Virus record (IMG/VR): IMGVR_UViG_3300047470_000134
Coordinates: 1 to 37,791 of that record
Direction: 5' to 3' (one strand)
From: a virus
Length of the DNA: 37,791 bases
Shown here: positions 22,338 through 29,896 of the stretch, in pieces
How the letters are laid out: the number at the start of each line of letters is the position of its first letter
Position numbering within the stretch: position 1 is the stretch's first letter
Notes under the pieces: generated by a model
What the model saw: only the letters and a program-made list of their open reading frames with translations
Database searches by the model: none
What the model was told of the DNA's origin: nothing
Program-made: the position numbers and the translations under genes

Positions 22338-24092
22338 ATGCGCCTGAATCACCTTTTTGTTGAGAACTTCCAGGGTCTGCAAGCGTGCAACCTGGACCTG
22401 ACCGCACCTATCACCCTGGTCAGCGGCCCGAACGGCGCCGGCAAGACCAGCCTTCAGGAAGCAATCAACCTGGCGTTGGGTGGTTCGGCGCGGGTTTCCC
22501 TGAAGAAGGACTACAAGCAGCTGGTCACCGAGGGCCAGAAGAAAGCCCAGATCATCGTCAGTCACGACGACGTGGCCAGCAGCTACACCCTGCCAGATGG
22601 CAAGGGCGACCACACACTGGCGGTCGGTGACGAATACTTGCCCTACGTGCTGACCCCTTCCCTGTTCGCTGGCTTGAAGGACGTCGAGCGCCGCAAAATG
22701 CTGTTCGCGCTGACCAAGTCCAGCGGCAAACCTCAGGTGGTAGTCGACAAGCTGCTGGCCAAGGGTGGCGATGCGGCCAAGGTTGAGAAGATCAAGCCGC
22801 TGCTGTTGAGCGGTTTCACTGCCGCGCAGGAACAGGCCAAGACGTACACCAGCGAATGCCGTGGTGCATGGAAAGGGCTGACCGGTGAGGTTTACGGTAG
22901 CGAAAAGGCTGAAGGCTGGATGGTCGACATACAACCGCTTCCGGACGATGCGCCCGAAGTCACCAAAGACGACCTGGTGCAGGCTCAGAAAGCACTGACC
23001 GATGCTGCCACCGAGATAGAGAAAGGCACCCAGCATTTGGGCGGTCTACGTGCCAAGCGCGAGAACAGCGACACCATGGCGGTGCGCAAGGTCGACCTCG
23101 AAAAGGTTTACCTCGAACTGAATCGCCGCAAGGCCAAGCTCGACGCCACCATCAAAGAGCTGGAGCCATGGAAAGCCAAGGTCAGCGAGGCCGAGCAGCA
23201 GGTCACGGCGTTCTCGGGTGAAAGCCCGTGTGAGTGCCCAGCCTGTGGCGTGAAGCTGAAGATCGTGGGCAAGGTAATTGAGCTATTCAAAGGGAAGACC
23301 GCCGACGCGGCCAAGCTGGCCAAGGCTCATGCCGATCTGAAAACCGCAAACGATGCCTACAACCTGCTTGCCCGCACCCAAGTGAACGACCAAAAAGCCG
23401 TTGCCGAGTCGGAACAGGCTGGCCGTGACCTCGATGCCCTGGTGAAGTCTGCCGGCGAAGAAGTCACCGACGCGCAGATCAAACGTGTCGAGGATGCCAT
23501 TCAGGTACAGCGCAAGGCCCGTGACACCGCCAAGGCCAAGGTCGACGCCATCAGCGAACGTATCGACCTGATCGCCAGTGCCGAGCAGAAGGCCACAGAT
23601 GCAGCGGCCCACCATGCTGACGTGAAGGCCTGGACGCACATCGCTGAGTTGCTGGCTCCGGACGGCATTCCTAGCGAGATCCTTGCCGGTGCGCTCAAAC
23701 CGTTCAATGACAGTCTGGCTAAGTCCTCGACGCTGTCGGCCTGGAAGCAGGTGAAGATCGGCGCCGACATGAACATCACCGCCGGCGGGCGCCTGTACAC
23801 CCTGCTGTCGGAATCGGAACGGTGGCGCGCTGATGCCCTGCTGGCTCTGGCTATCGCAGAACATTCGGGGCTCAAGTTCGTGATTCTCGACCGCTTCGAC
23901 GTGCTGGACCTACCCGGGCGCGGCCAGCTGTTTGGCATGCTGGTGAAGATGGCCAAGGCCGGAACGATCGACAGCGCCATTGTCTGCGGCACGCTCAAGG
24001 AGAAACCCGCCAAGCTGCCGCCTGAAATCAATGCGGTCTGGATCGAGGGCGGTACCGCTGCCGGGGCCGAACAGCTGCAGCAAGCCAGTTAA
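22338..24092 (+). CDS. SMC/Rad50-like ATPase
   Basis: A 584-residue protein. Walker A GPNGAGKTS is at residues 30-38, followed by long coiled coils (about 205-290 and 320-430) around a cysteine turn, C298-x-C300-xx-C303, that resembles a Rad50 zinc hook but with one extra cysteine. The signature-like LSESE is at 490-494. Walker B reads VILD at 515-518 but the next residue is Arg, where most family members have catalytic Glu. It may act with the DEDDh exonuclease downstream, as Rad50/SbcC act with a nuclease. A short SMC-like ATPase is common beside recT in Pseudomonas phages. Confidence 0.85.
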   Translation: MRLNHLFVENFQGLQACNLDLTAPITLVSGPNGAGKTSLQEAINLALGGSARVSLKKDYKQLVTEGQKKAQIIVSHDDVASSYTLPDGKGDHTLAVGDEYLPYVLTPSLFAGLKDVERRKMLFALTKSSGKPQVVVDKLLAKGGDAAKVEKIKPLLLSGFTAAQEQAKTYTSECRGAWKGLTGEVYGSEKAEGWMVDIQPLPDDAPEVTKDDLVQAQKALTDAATEIEKGTQHLGGLRAKRENSDTMAVRKVDLEKVYLELNRRKAKLDATIKELEPWKAKVSEAEQQVTAFSGESPCECPACGVKLKIVGKVIELFKGKTADAAKLAKAHADLKTANDAYNLLARTQVNDQKAVAESEQAGRDLDALVKSAGEEVTDAQIKRVEDAIQVQRKARDTAKAKVDAISERIDLIASAEQKATDAAAHHADVKAWTHIAELLAPDGIPSEILAGALKPFNDSLAKSSTLSAWKQVKIGADMNITAGGRLYTLLSESERWRADALLALAIAEHSGLKFVILDRFDVLDLPGRGQLFGMLVKMAKAGTIDSAIVCGTLKEKPAKLPPEINAVWIEGGTAAGAEQLQQAS

Positions 24093-24114
24093 CCCACCCA
24101 CTTGCAACACCGCA

Positions 24115-24137
24115 GGCGCCTCAGGGCGCCTTCTTTT
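24115..24137 (+). terminator. intergenic terminator or attenuator
   Basis: GGCGCC at 24115-24120, loop TCAG, GGCGCC at 24125-24130, then TTCTTTT. It separates the SMC-like gene from the exonuclease gene, so some early transcripts would end here unless read through. Confidence 0.7.
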
Positions 24138-24157
24138 CGTCCAAAGGAAAGTGCCCA

Positions 24158-24772
24158 ATGAACCTGATTACCCCGTACGACACTGAAACCACCGGTCTCC
24201 CACTGTTCCGCGACCCAAGCGACGATCCGCGCCAGCCGCACCTGGTGGACATCTGCATTCTCGCCTACAACGCTGACGGCACCCTGGCCGATTCCTTCGA
24301 AGCGATGATCCGCCCTGATGGCTGGGTGATCCCGAACGAAGTGACCGCGATCCACGGGATCACCAACGAAATGGCGATGGACTTGGGTATCCCTGAGTCC
24401 GAAGCGCTGGACGGTTTCATGGCCATTCACGACCGTTCAGGCCTGCGGGTTGCGCACAACATCCAGTTCGATGACCGGATCATGCGCATTGCGTTGTCGC
24501 GGTACCGGGGCAAGGAAGCGGCTGACGCGTTCAAGGCAACCGCCGGTTACTGCACCTGTCAGTCCAGCAAGAACATCGTTAAGTGCCCTCCCACCGCCAA
24601 GATGATTGCCGCGGGCTTCGGTCGCCCTGGTCAATACAAGGTACCGACCGTAGCCGAGGCCCTGCTGCACTTCACCGGTGAGGAACTGGTCGGCGGCCAC
24701 CGCGCCCGGCCTGACACCGAGGCCTGCGCCCGCATCTACTTCGCCATGAACCCACCTGCTCAGGTGGCTTGA
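24158..24772 (+). CDS. DEDDh 3'-5' exonuclease (DnaQ/ExoX-like)
   Basis: A 204-residue protein with all four acidic ligands of the DEDDh family visible: DTET at residues 8-11, then HNIQFDD with D105, and HRARPDTEA with H181 and D186. It should remove nucleotides from 3' ends using two metal ions. A CTCQS segment and Cys143 in the middle are not part of the catalytic set. AAAGGAAAG precedes the ATG at 24158. Likely partner of the recombination genes or a role in DNA turnover. Confidence 0.87.
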   Translation: MNLITPYDTETTGLPLFRDPSDDPRQPHLVDICILAYNADGTLADSFEAMIRPDGWVIPNEVTAIHGITNEMAMDLGIPESEALDGFMAIHDRSGLRVAHNIQFDDRIMRIALSRYRGKEAADAFKATAGYCTCQSSKNIVKCPPTAKMIAAGFGRPGQYKVPTVAEALLHFTGEELVGGHRARPDTEACARIYFAMNPPAQVA

Positions 24773-24779
24773 CCCTGCC

Positions 24780-24798
24780 GGCGCCCTGCATGGGCGCC
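24780..24798 (+). repeat. GGCGCC hairpin before methyltransferase gene
   Basis: GGCGCCC (24780-24786), loop TGCAT, GGGCGCC (24792-24798), then ATTTAAAGG that includes the methyltransferase ribosome site. The lack of a T-run argues against a full terminator; it may tune translation or stabilise the message. It shares the GGCGCC stem with the hairpin at 24115. Confidence 0.55.
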
Positions 24799-24813
24799 AT
24801 TTAAAGGTGCCCT

Positions 24814-25737
24814 ATGACAACAGCAATCGATTTGTTCGCCGGTCTCGGCGGATGGTCAACCGGCGCCCGAAACGCCGGTATCGACGTACTCTGGGCTGCC
24901 AATCACTGGCCGGTCGCGGTTGAGTGGCACAACGCCAACCACCCGGAAGCCATTCACATCTGCCAGGACCTGCACCAAGCGGATTGGTCGAAGGTTCCCG
25001 CCCACGACATCATGCTGGCCTCGCCTTGTTGCCAGGGGCATTCGAAGGCACGGGGTAAGAAGTCAGGTAACGCTCAGCACGACGCATCGCGATCAACAGC
25101 CTGGGCAGTAGTGTCGGCAGCCGAATTCCACCGACCGGAAGTGGTGCTGGTTGAGAATGTCGAAGAGTTCACGAGCTGGGCCTTGTACCCCGCCTGGTCG
25201 CAGGCAATGGCGGCACTTGGGTACATGCTCGCACCGCATGTCGTTGATTGCGCCGACCTCGGTGTGCCGCAGCACCGCGTTCGCCTGTTTCTGGTCTGCA
25301 CCCGAAGCAAAGCACCGCTGAACCTTCAACTTCACCAGCGCCGGCACGTTCCAGCATCATCCTTCATCGATTTCGACGCGGGCAAGTGGAGCAAGGTCGT
25401 GAAGCCTGGCCGAGCTGAATCCACTCTGCTCCGCGTGAAGAATGGTCGGGAGCGCTTCGGTGATCGATTCATCATGCCCTACTACGGATCAGGCTCAGGC
25501 CTAACTGGTCGCAGCCTTGATCGCCCCATCGGGACCATCACCACACTCGACCGGTGGGCCTTGGTGCGCGGCGATGAGATGCGAATGCTCTCGGCCAACG
25601 AAGCCCTTGCCGCCATGTCGTTTCCTGCCGACACGAAGCGGCCGGACAATCATCGGCTAACAATGCACATGGCAGGAAACGCAGTTCCACCGCTGGCAGG
25701 TCAGCGCATTATCGAAGCGATCAAAGCTGCAGCGTGA
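24814..25737 (+). CDS. C5 cytosine-specific DNA methyltransferase
   Basis: A 307-residue protein with the ordered motifs of the family: DLFAGLGG at residues 6-13 (AdoMet binding), catalytic ASPCCQGHS with P71-C72, ENV at 114-116, QHRVR at 153-157 and GNAVPP at 288-293. It transfers a methyl group to carbon 5 of cytosine in a short, unknown target. No restriction endonuclease is encoded beside it, so it is a solitary enzyme, probably protecting phage DNA. AAGGTG precedes the ATG at 24814. Confidence 0.93.
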   Translation: MTTAIDLFAGLGGWSTGARNAGIDVLWAANHWPVAVEWHNANHPEAIHICQDLHQADWSKVPAHDIMLASPCCQGHSKARGKKSGNAQHDASRSTAWAVVSAAEFHRPEVVLVENVEEFTSWALYPAWSQAMAALGYMLAPHVVDCADLGVPQHRVRLFLVCTRSKAPLNLQLHQRRHVPASSFIDFDAGKWSKVVKPGRAESTLLRVKNGRERFGDRFIMPYYGSGSGLTGRSLDRPIGTITTLDRWALVRGDEMRMLSANEALAAMSFPADTKRPDNHRLTMHMAGNAVPPLAGQRIIEAIKAAA

Positions 25738-25773
25738 CTTACCTTAACCTACTGAAAACTACGAATAAACAAA

Positions 25774-26481
25774 TTAGGCAGTATCGCCGCCGCTTGGTGA
25801 TTGTTCACGATACTGCTTAGTAGAAAGAGTGTCTTTGTTGAAGACCTTCTGAATCTCCGCTGAGTAATAGTTCCGCATATCGACAGTCGAGCTATACGAA
25901 TTAAAATTCAAATCAACCAGCATCAAATTTAGATCACCGATCTGACGCCTAATACCAGTAACAATGTCTGCTATATCATTTAAATCTTGCCCCCTGTTAT
26001 TAGCTTTTCCATCAAGCACCCACTCAGCAAGTCTATCCATCCGCATAATCGTGGCTTCAAGGCGTTTCTGAGCCTGATCAATATAGCGGTCAAGCATCGC
26101 AAGCAGGCTCAAACGACAAGCTTCTATCTCCTGCCTCTCCGCATCCTTCAGCGACCTATCAGCGAGCTCCTGCTGTGAGGCTAAGGTCTTCATCTGAATT
26201 TCCTGCATCACTGAAAATTCGTGATTTTGGGTTTCAAGCAATGTGCTCTGTAATTTTATTGTTTTGAGAATTGCTATAAGCGTAACAAACGAAACAAGTG
26301 GGCCAAATATCCCGCCAAAATAAGTGCCAAACGCAGACCAGTAGTTAGGATCTGATGACAGAGTCGTGCCGAAACCTTGTCTGTAATAATAAATCGATAC
26401 GACAAGAGCAGCTAGCAGCCCAGCTATAGATAGCCACAAGACCAACCCATAACCGTCTTTTACAACTTCCTTTTGTTTCAT
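25774..26481 (-). CDS. membrane protein resembling putative phage abortive-infection proteins
   Basis: A 235-residue protein. Membrane segments are at about residues 11-33 and 55-75; between them lies YWSAFGTYFGGIFGPLVSF, matching the W-x-x-FG-x-x-x-GG-x-x-x-P-x-x-SF pattern I associate with the putAbiC group. The cytoplasmic part is a long coiled coil (about 78-125) with a helical C-terminus. It is the only minus-strand gene inside the plus-strand operon and is AT-rich, so it looks like an acquired moron. The start at 26481 has AGGGG; the longer open frame to 26628 overlaps the opposite gene. Function as an antiphage system is inferred. Confidence 0.62.
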   Translation of the reverse strand: MKQKEVVKDGYGLVLWLSIAGLLAALVVSIYYYRQGFGTTLSSDPNYWSAFGTYFGGIFGPLVSFVTLIAILKTIKLQSTLLETQNHEFSVMQEIQMKTLASQQELADRSLKDAERQEIEACRLSLLAMLDRYIDQAQKRLEATIMRMDRLAEWVLDGKANNRGQDLNDIADIVTGIRRQIGDLNLMLVDLNFNSYSSTVDMRNYYSAEIQKVFNKDTLSTKQYREQSPSGGDTA

Positions 26482-26555
26482 TGCCAGCCCCTTCGTGTAA
26501 GAGCGACGAACTCTACGCGAACGCCCGACTTCAACCAAGCCTATGAGGCAACGCC

Positions 26556-26861
26556 ATGAACTCACTCGCACAACAGGCGCTTGATCGTGCCCGCAACCCT
26601 GCACCCGCGCCAAAGCTTCTCCCGCCAATCTTGACCAACGAGCCGCTGCCCGAGCTGCTCATCACCGGCCCCATCAATCGCGTCATGGAGCTGGAAGGCA
26701 AGCGCTACGCCATGGACTTTGTACAGGGCCTCGGCGCGGCTATCCGCCGTGAACCAATCCGGACCAAGGCCATTGCCGACCTGACCCGGTACGCCGCACA
26801 GCGGCCAGCCAGCGTGGCCAGCGGTGTGAAGATCGTCATTGATTTGTTGAAGGGGGCGTGA
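26556..26861 (+). CDS. hypothetical 101-residue protein
   Basis: A protein with a Pro-rich N-terminus (ARNPAPAPKLLPPIL), a VMELEGKRYAMDFVQGLGAA segment and a helical end. It resumes the plus-strand operon after the reversed moron; the 74-base divergent gap before it may hold promoters, but none is clear. Its stop overlaps the next ATG by one base. No family recognised. Confidence 0.6.
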   Translation: MNSLAQQALDRARNPAPAPKLLPPILTNEPLPELLITGPINRVMELEGKRYAMDFVQGLGAAIRREPIRTKAIADLTRYAAQRPASVASGVKIVIDLLKGA

Positions 26862-27283
26862 TGGCAAAGCCCACGCTTGAATCCCGCGCCATCGCCGCAC
26901 TTATTCGCTATGAGTCAGCAGCAGCCGAGCTAACCAGAATCAAGAAAGCCATTGTGACCACGCTTGAGCAGTGCCCAATCACCATCGAGGCTTACAAGGT
27001 GTACGACGACAAATCGCCCCTCCGGGACAAAAGTCGCGTTAACCATCACCTGCACCAGGCACTTACCGCCACCGTCAGCGATTACTGCTCAGAGCGTCGA
27101 CTCGATCAGGAAGAGATCGCCGACCAGCTCACCGGATGGGATGAGGACTCTGAGGGCGCTTGCCCGCACTGTCTTGCAGCTTGGAATCTGATCCTTTCGC
27201 GAAAAGATGCCCGAGCAGAGTTTGGCCAGGCCAAGCGCACGGTCCGGGCCCTGGGGAAATTAGCCATGAAGGTGACGTCATGA
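26861..27283 (+). CDS. hypothetical 140-residue protein with CxxC
   Basis: A charged helical protein with CPHC near residues 105-108 followed by AWNLILSRKDARAEFGQAKR. The pair of cysteines could bind metal with other residues, but only one pair is visible. AGGGGG precedes the ATG at 26861. Coupled at both ends in the accessory operon. No recognised function. Confidence 0.6.
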   Translation: MAKPTLESRAIAALIRYESAAAELTRIKKAIVTTLEQCPITIEAYKVYDDKSPLRDKSRVNHHLHQALTATVSDYCSERRLDQEEIADQLTGWDEDSEGACPHCLAAWNLILSRKDARAEFGQAKRTVRALGKLAMKVTS

Positions 27284-27708
27284 GTGAAGTGAAGTATTAC
27301 CACGTGTGCGATACGGGGCTTGCCGAGGGGGTATCACTGGGCCGGATCACTGTTGTTCTGGGGGCAGACTACGACGCCGCCCAGTCCGAGCTGGCTGCTT
27401 TGCGGGAAGAGAACGCCAATCTTCGTGAAGGCATGAAAGGCGATTACGACCTGGATGCCTGGCTGGACTGGTGCAAGACAGCAAAATTACTTGAGCAGCG
27501 CCTTGCGGACGCCGAGCGGAGGAATGAATCTCTGCGCGTCCTGCTGCGTTCTGCATCGACCGATTACGCATGCTGCCTTGAATCAGGTTACGACCGCATC
27601 ACGCAACTCGGTGGAGACTGTGACAGCGTTGAAAAGATGCTGGCCGACAACCCGAATTACGCTCGGTGCATCGCCGCCCTCGCCAAACCCGAAGAGGCCA
27701 AGTCATGA
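27280..27708 (+). CDS. hypothetical coiled-coil protein
   Basis: A 142-residue protein with a coiled-coil segment from about residue 33 to 90 (ELAALREENANLREGMKGD and on to LEQRLADAERRNESLRVLLR) and a Cys-containing C-terminal part. The start at 27280 is chosen because ATGA overlaps the upstream stop; a longer frame from 27160 is the shadow of the previous gene. Similar EEN-rich proteins are frequent in phage accessory operons. Confidence 0.6.
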   Translation: MSEVKYYHVCDTGLAEGVSLGRITVVLGADYDAAQSELAALREENANLREGMKGDYDLDAWLDWCKTAKLLEQRLADAERRNESLRVLLRSASTDYACCLESGYDRITQLGGDCDSVEKMLADNPNYARCIAALAKPEEAKS

Positions 27709-28112
27709 GCGAATTGAAGCCTTGCCCGTTCTGTGGCGGGAAAGTCAAACCAGCAGCAACCAAGCGGGCAGGCCATGACATCTATTTTTCAATAGTCTGC
27801 CATTGCGGGCTTGAATACTCAGACCAGTGTGCAACAGCTGAAGATCTGCACCGAAACTGGAACCGCCGTGTCGATGGCCGGACAATCATCGCGTCAGCGA
27901 CAGGTTTCGGCTTCATTTGCCAGGGCAATAATTTCCGTGGCGGGAGCGAGCCTCTTAACAGCGAGATACCAAGAGCCGCGTTTGAATCGTATTTGCTCCA
28001 ACAGGAAGACGACGACGAATGCTTCGAAGGGCCATATAACAGCGCCCACAAAAACACCGGCCTGCACTACTGGAACGCCGCCATCAACTGGATCAGGAGG
28101 CTGAATCAATGA
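27705..28112 (+). CDS. Lar-like restriction alleviation protein
   Basis: A 135-residue protein. It begins SELKPCPFCGGKVKPAATKR, followed by VCHCGLEYSDQCATAEDLHRNWNRR, the zinc-ribbon module of the Lar restriction-alleviation family. Lar of prophage Rac softens type I restriction of incoming DNA. A second half of about 75 residues ends in a Trp-rich helix (YWNAAINWIRRLNQ). Role in protecting phage DNA is likely from the family but not certain, since the N-terminal motif also occurs in unstudied phage proteins. Confidence 0.72.
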   Translation: MSELKPCPFCGGKVKPAATKRAGHDIYFSIVCHCGLEYSDQCATAEDLHRNWNRRVDGRTIIASATGFGFICQGNNFRGGSEPLNSEIPRAAFESYLLQQEDDDECFEGPYNSAHKNTGLHYWNAAINWIRRLNQ

Positions 28113-28348
28113 ATACCGAACACATCGAAGAGCCGGTCGAATTCATCAGGCTGCCAGAGGTCAAGAAGCTGACCAGCCTGGGAACCACCAAAATTTACGT
28201 TATGGCAAGCGAAGGCCTGTTCCCGAAACAGGTGCCGCTCGGTGGCCGGGCCGTCGCCTGGGTCAAGTCGGAAGTTCTGCAATGGAACAAGGACCGGCTC
28301 GCTGCAGCACGCGGCAATCAGTCGCCAACCACCAGCGAATCCAAGTAA
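28109..28348 (+). CDS. AlpA-like regulator, likely excisionase
   Basis: A 79-residue MerR/AlpA-type helix-turn-helix protein: IRLPEVKKLTSLGTTKIYVM, then GLFPKQVPLGGRAVAWVKSE with its wing. AlpA-like proteins next to an integrase usually serve as recombination directionality factors or activate integrase. It ends the plus-strand operon, overlapping the convergent integrase gene by 31 bases. The phased GTGAAA repeats near attP are possible binding sites. Confidence 0.8.
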   Translation: MNTEHIEEPVEFIRLPEVKKLTSLGTTKIYVMASEGLFPKQVPLGGRAVAWVKSEVLQWNKDRLAAARGNQSPTTSESK

Positions 28349-29547
28349 TCCGCCCAGTCCTGCATCATCCCCCGCCGCTGTTCCACGTACTCCGCGTGGT
28401 TGTAGGTCTTCCTGACCTTGCTTGAACCCGCATGCGAAAGCTGCGCCTCGATCCAATCCTCGTTGTAACCCATCTCGTTCAAGGCCGTTGAAATCGTGGC
28501 ACGGATCCCGTGCCCGGTCAGTCTGCCTTCATACCCCATGCGTCTCAGTGCCATGTTGACTGTGCCGTCGCTGATTGGCTTTGTCGGCTCATGCCGGCCA
28601 GCGATCAGCAGCTTGTAACGGCCAGTCATCTGGTGCACCTTGCGCACTTCCTCGACCGCCTGCCGCGACAGTGGCACCAGATACGGCGGTACTACTCCCT
28701 CCCCCTTTACCCTGATGACCTTCTGCAGTTGCTTCACGCCTTCCGCTGGAATCGTCCACAAAGCGGCATCAAGGTCGAACTGTGACCATGTTGCTTGGCG
28801 CAGCTCGCCCGTGCGCACCGCCGTCAGCAACAGAATCCGTATCGCGCTCTTGGTGTAATCCTTGATGTCGGCCTCATCGAGCTTTGCCAGAAACGCTTTC
28901 AGCTCCCGCTGCCTGAGCATTGGATTGTGCTGCTCCGGTGGCTCTTTCATGGCAACGATGTCCAGGTCAGCAGCTGGATTGACTTCCAGATAGTCGGACG
29001 CGATGCCGAAACGGAAAATCTCGTTCAACCAGGTGCGGCACTTGCGGGCCACGTTGAGCGCACCGCGCTTCTCGATCACCCGCAAACACGCCAGTACATC
29101 GGCGCGCTTCACGTCAGCGATGGGAATTCGCCCCAGCGCCGGCACCAGATCTTTGTCCAGGTAGAGCTGAGCCTGCACGGCGGCGCCCTTTTTGGCTGCT
29201 GCCCACCGTGGCAGCTTGAAGGCATACCACTCGTTGGCCACGACCTCGAACGTCTTGACGGCGCTGGAACTGGCCGCGCGCTTCTCTTCACGCCGGTTGT
29301 TCCGGGGGTCTATGCCCTTGGCGACGAGCGTGCGGGCCTGATCCCGCTTCTCGCGGGCATCTTTGAGGCTGATCTCGGGATAGGTGCCCAGCGACATGCG
29401 CGGCTGCTTGCCGTGCCAGGAGAACCTGAAGTGCCAGGACTTGGTGCCATTGGGGGCCACGAAAAGTGAAAGCCCGCCAGCGTCTGTAAGGGTGAAGCTC
29501 TTGTCGGCCGGCTTGGCCTGTCGCACAGCGGTATCAGTTAAGGGCAT
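28318..29547 (-). CDS. int: tyrosine integrase (P4-type)
   Basis: A 409-residue protein. Residues 1-85 form the DUF4102-type arm-binding domain (DAGGLSLFVAPNGTKSWHFR), about 97-190 the core-binding domain, and 210-400 the catalytic domain. Catalytic residues are R245 in AVRTGELR, H346-xx-R349 in GHGIRAT, H372 in LSHAG and Y382 in KTYNHAEY. It joins attP to a host attB, probably a tRNA gene. The ATG at 29547 shares bases with the first TGTACTAA arm-type site, so integrase may repress itself. Confidence 0.95.
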   Translation of the reverse strand: MPLTDTAVRQAKPADKSFTLTDAGGLSLFVAPNGTKSWHFRFSWHGKQPRMSLGTYPEISLKDAREKRDQARTLVAKGIDPRNNRREEKRAASSSAVKTFEVVANEWYAFKLPRWAAAKKGAAVQAQLYLDKDLVPALGRIPIADVKRADVLACLRVIEKRGALNVARKCRTWLNEIFRFGIASDYLEVNPAADLDIVAMKEPPEQHNPMLRQRELKAFLAKLDEADIKDYTKSAIRILLLTAVRTGELRQATWSQFDLDAALWTIPAEGVKQLQKVIRVKGEGVVPPYLVPLSRQAVEEVRKVHQMTGRYKLLIAGRHEPTKPISDGTVNMALRRMGYEGRLTGHGIRATISTALNEMGYNEDWIEAQLSHAGSSKVRKTYNHAEYVEQRRGMMQDWADYLDSLVVGD

Positions 29548-29640
29548 TAGTACATCGCCAAGTCGGTCGAACTGAGGAAGTACTGACCAATGTACTAAAA
29601 AATTGCGACAGGTGGTGAAAGAGCGTGAAACTCAGCGCAA

Positions 29641-29664
29641 TAAAAAAGCCGCTCTAGGCGGCTT
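29641..29664 (-). terminator. intrinsic terminator before integrase
   Basis: On the minus strand AAGCCGC, loop CTAGA, GCGGCTT, then TTTTATT. It would stop late transcription coming from the tailspike gene before it enters int. It lies between the attP core and int. Confidence 0.85.
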
Positions 29665-29711
29665 AGTATCTGGGCTTCGTGAAACTTGGTGAAACCCAGT
29701 GAAGCTGTAAA

Positions 29712-29729
29712 TGGTGCCCGAAGCCGGAA
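29712..29729. other. probable attP core, matches a tRNA 3' end
   Basis: TGGTGCCCGAAGCCGGAA; its minus strand reads TTCCGGCTTCGGGCACCA, which has the form of a tRNA 3' end: T-stem strand, seven-base acceptor strand, discriminator A replaced or preceded as usual, and CCA. Integration here would rebuild the tRNA 3' end. The exact tRNA is not identified. Confidence 0.65.
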
Positions 29730-29835
29730 CCTAAATAATGCCAAAAATACCTGTATTCATTGATAGATTCTGATGCTTGCGTTTTACAGTGTACTAACCG
29801 GTGTACTTTTTCATGTCTGCTGGTGCCGTCATGGA

Positions 29836-29868
29836 CTGCCGCCTGGGTGCTATCAACCAGGGCGGCAG
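29836..29868 (-). terminator. hairpin after tailspike gene
   Basis: CTGCCGCCTGG (29836-29846) pairs with CCAGGGCGGCAG (29857-29868) with one bulged G. It starts 28 bases after the tailspike stop. No T-run follows, so it may protect the message 3' end more than terminate. Confidence 0.5.
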
Positions 29869-29896
29869 CCCTGCCACAACATACACTCCCCTCGTA

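Larger units (their letters stand above)
29548..29896. other. attachment region between integrase and tailspike, arm-type repeats
   Basis: No gene is seen. TGTACTAA occurs inverted at 29547-29554 and direct at 29591-29598 and 29790-29797, with TGTACTTTT at 29802. GTGAAA/G occurs at 29615, 29625, 29679, 29689 and 29699, in sets spaced exactly 10 bases. These flank the core at 29712 on one or both sides and resemble integrase arm sites and directionality-factor sites. Confidence 0.7.

Noticed and set aside
21552-23036. 494-codon minus-strand open frame
   Set aside because: It lies opposite two well-supported plus-strand genes, including the SMC-like ATPase with Walker motifs, and is a GC-rich mirror frame.
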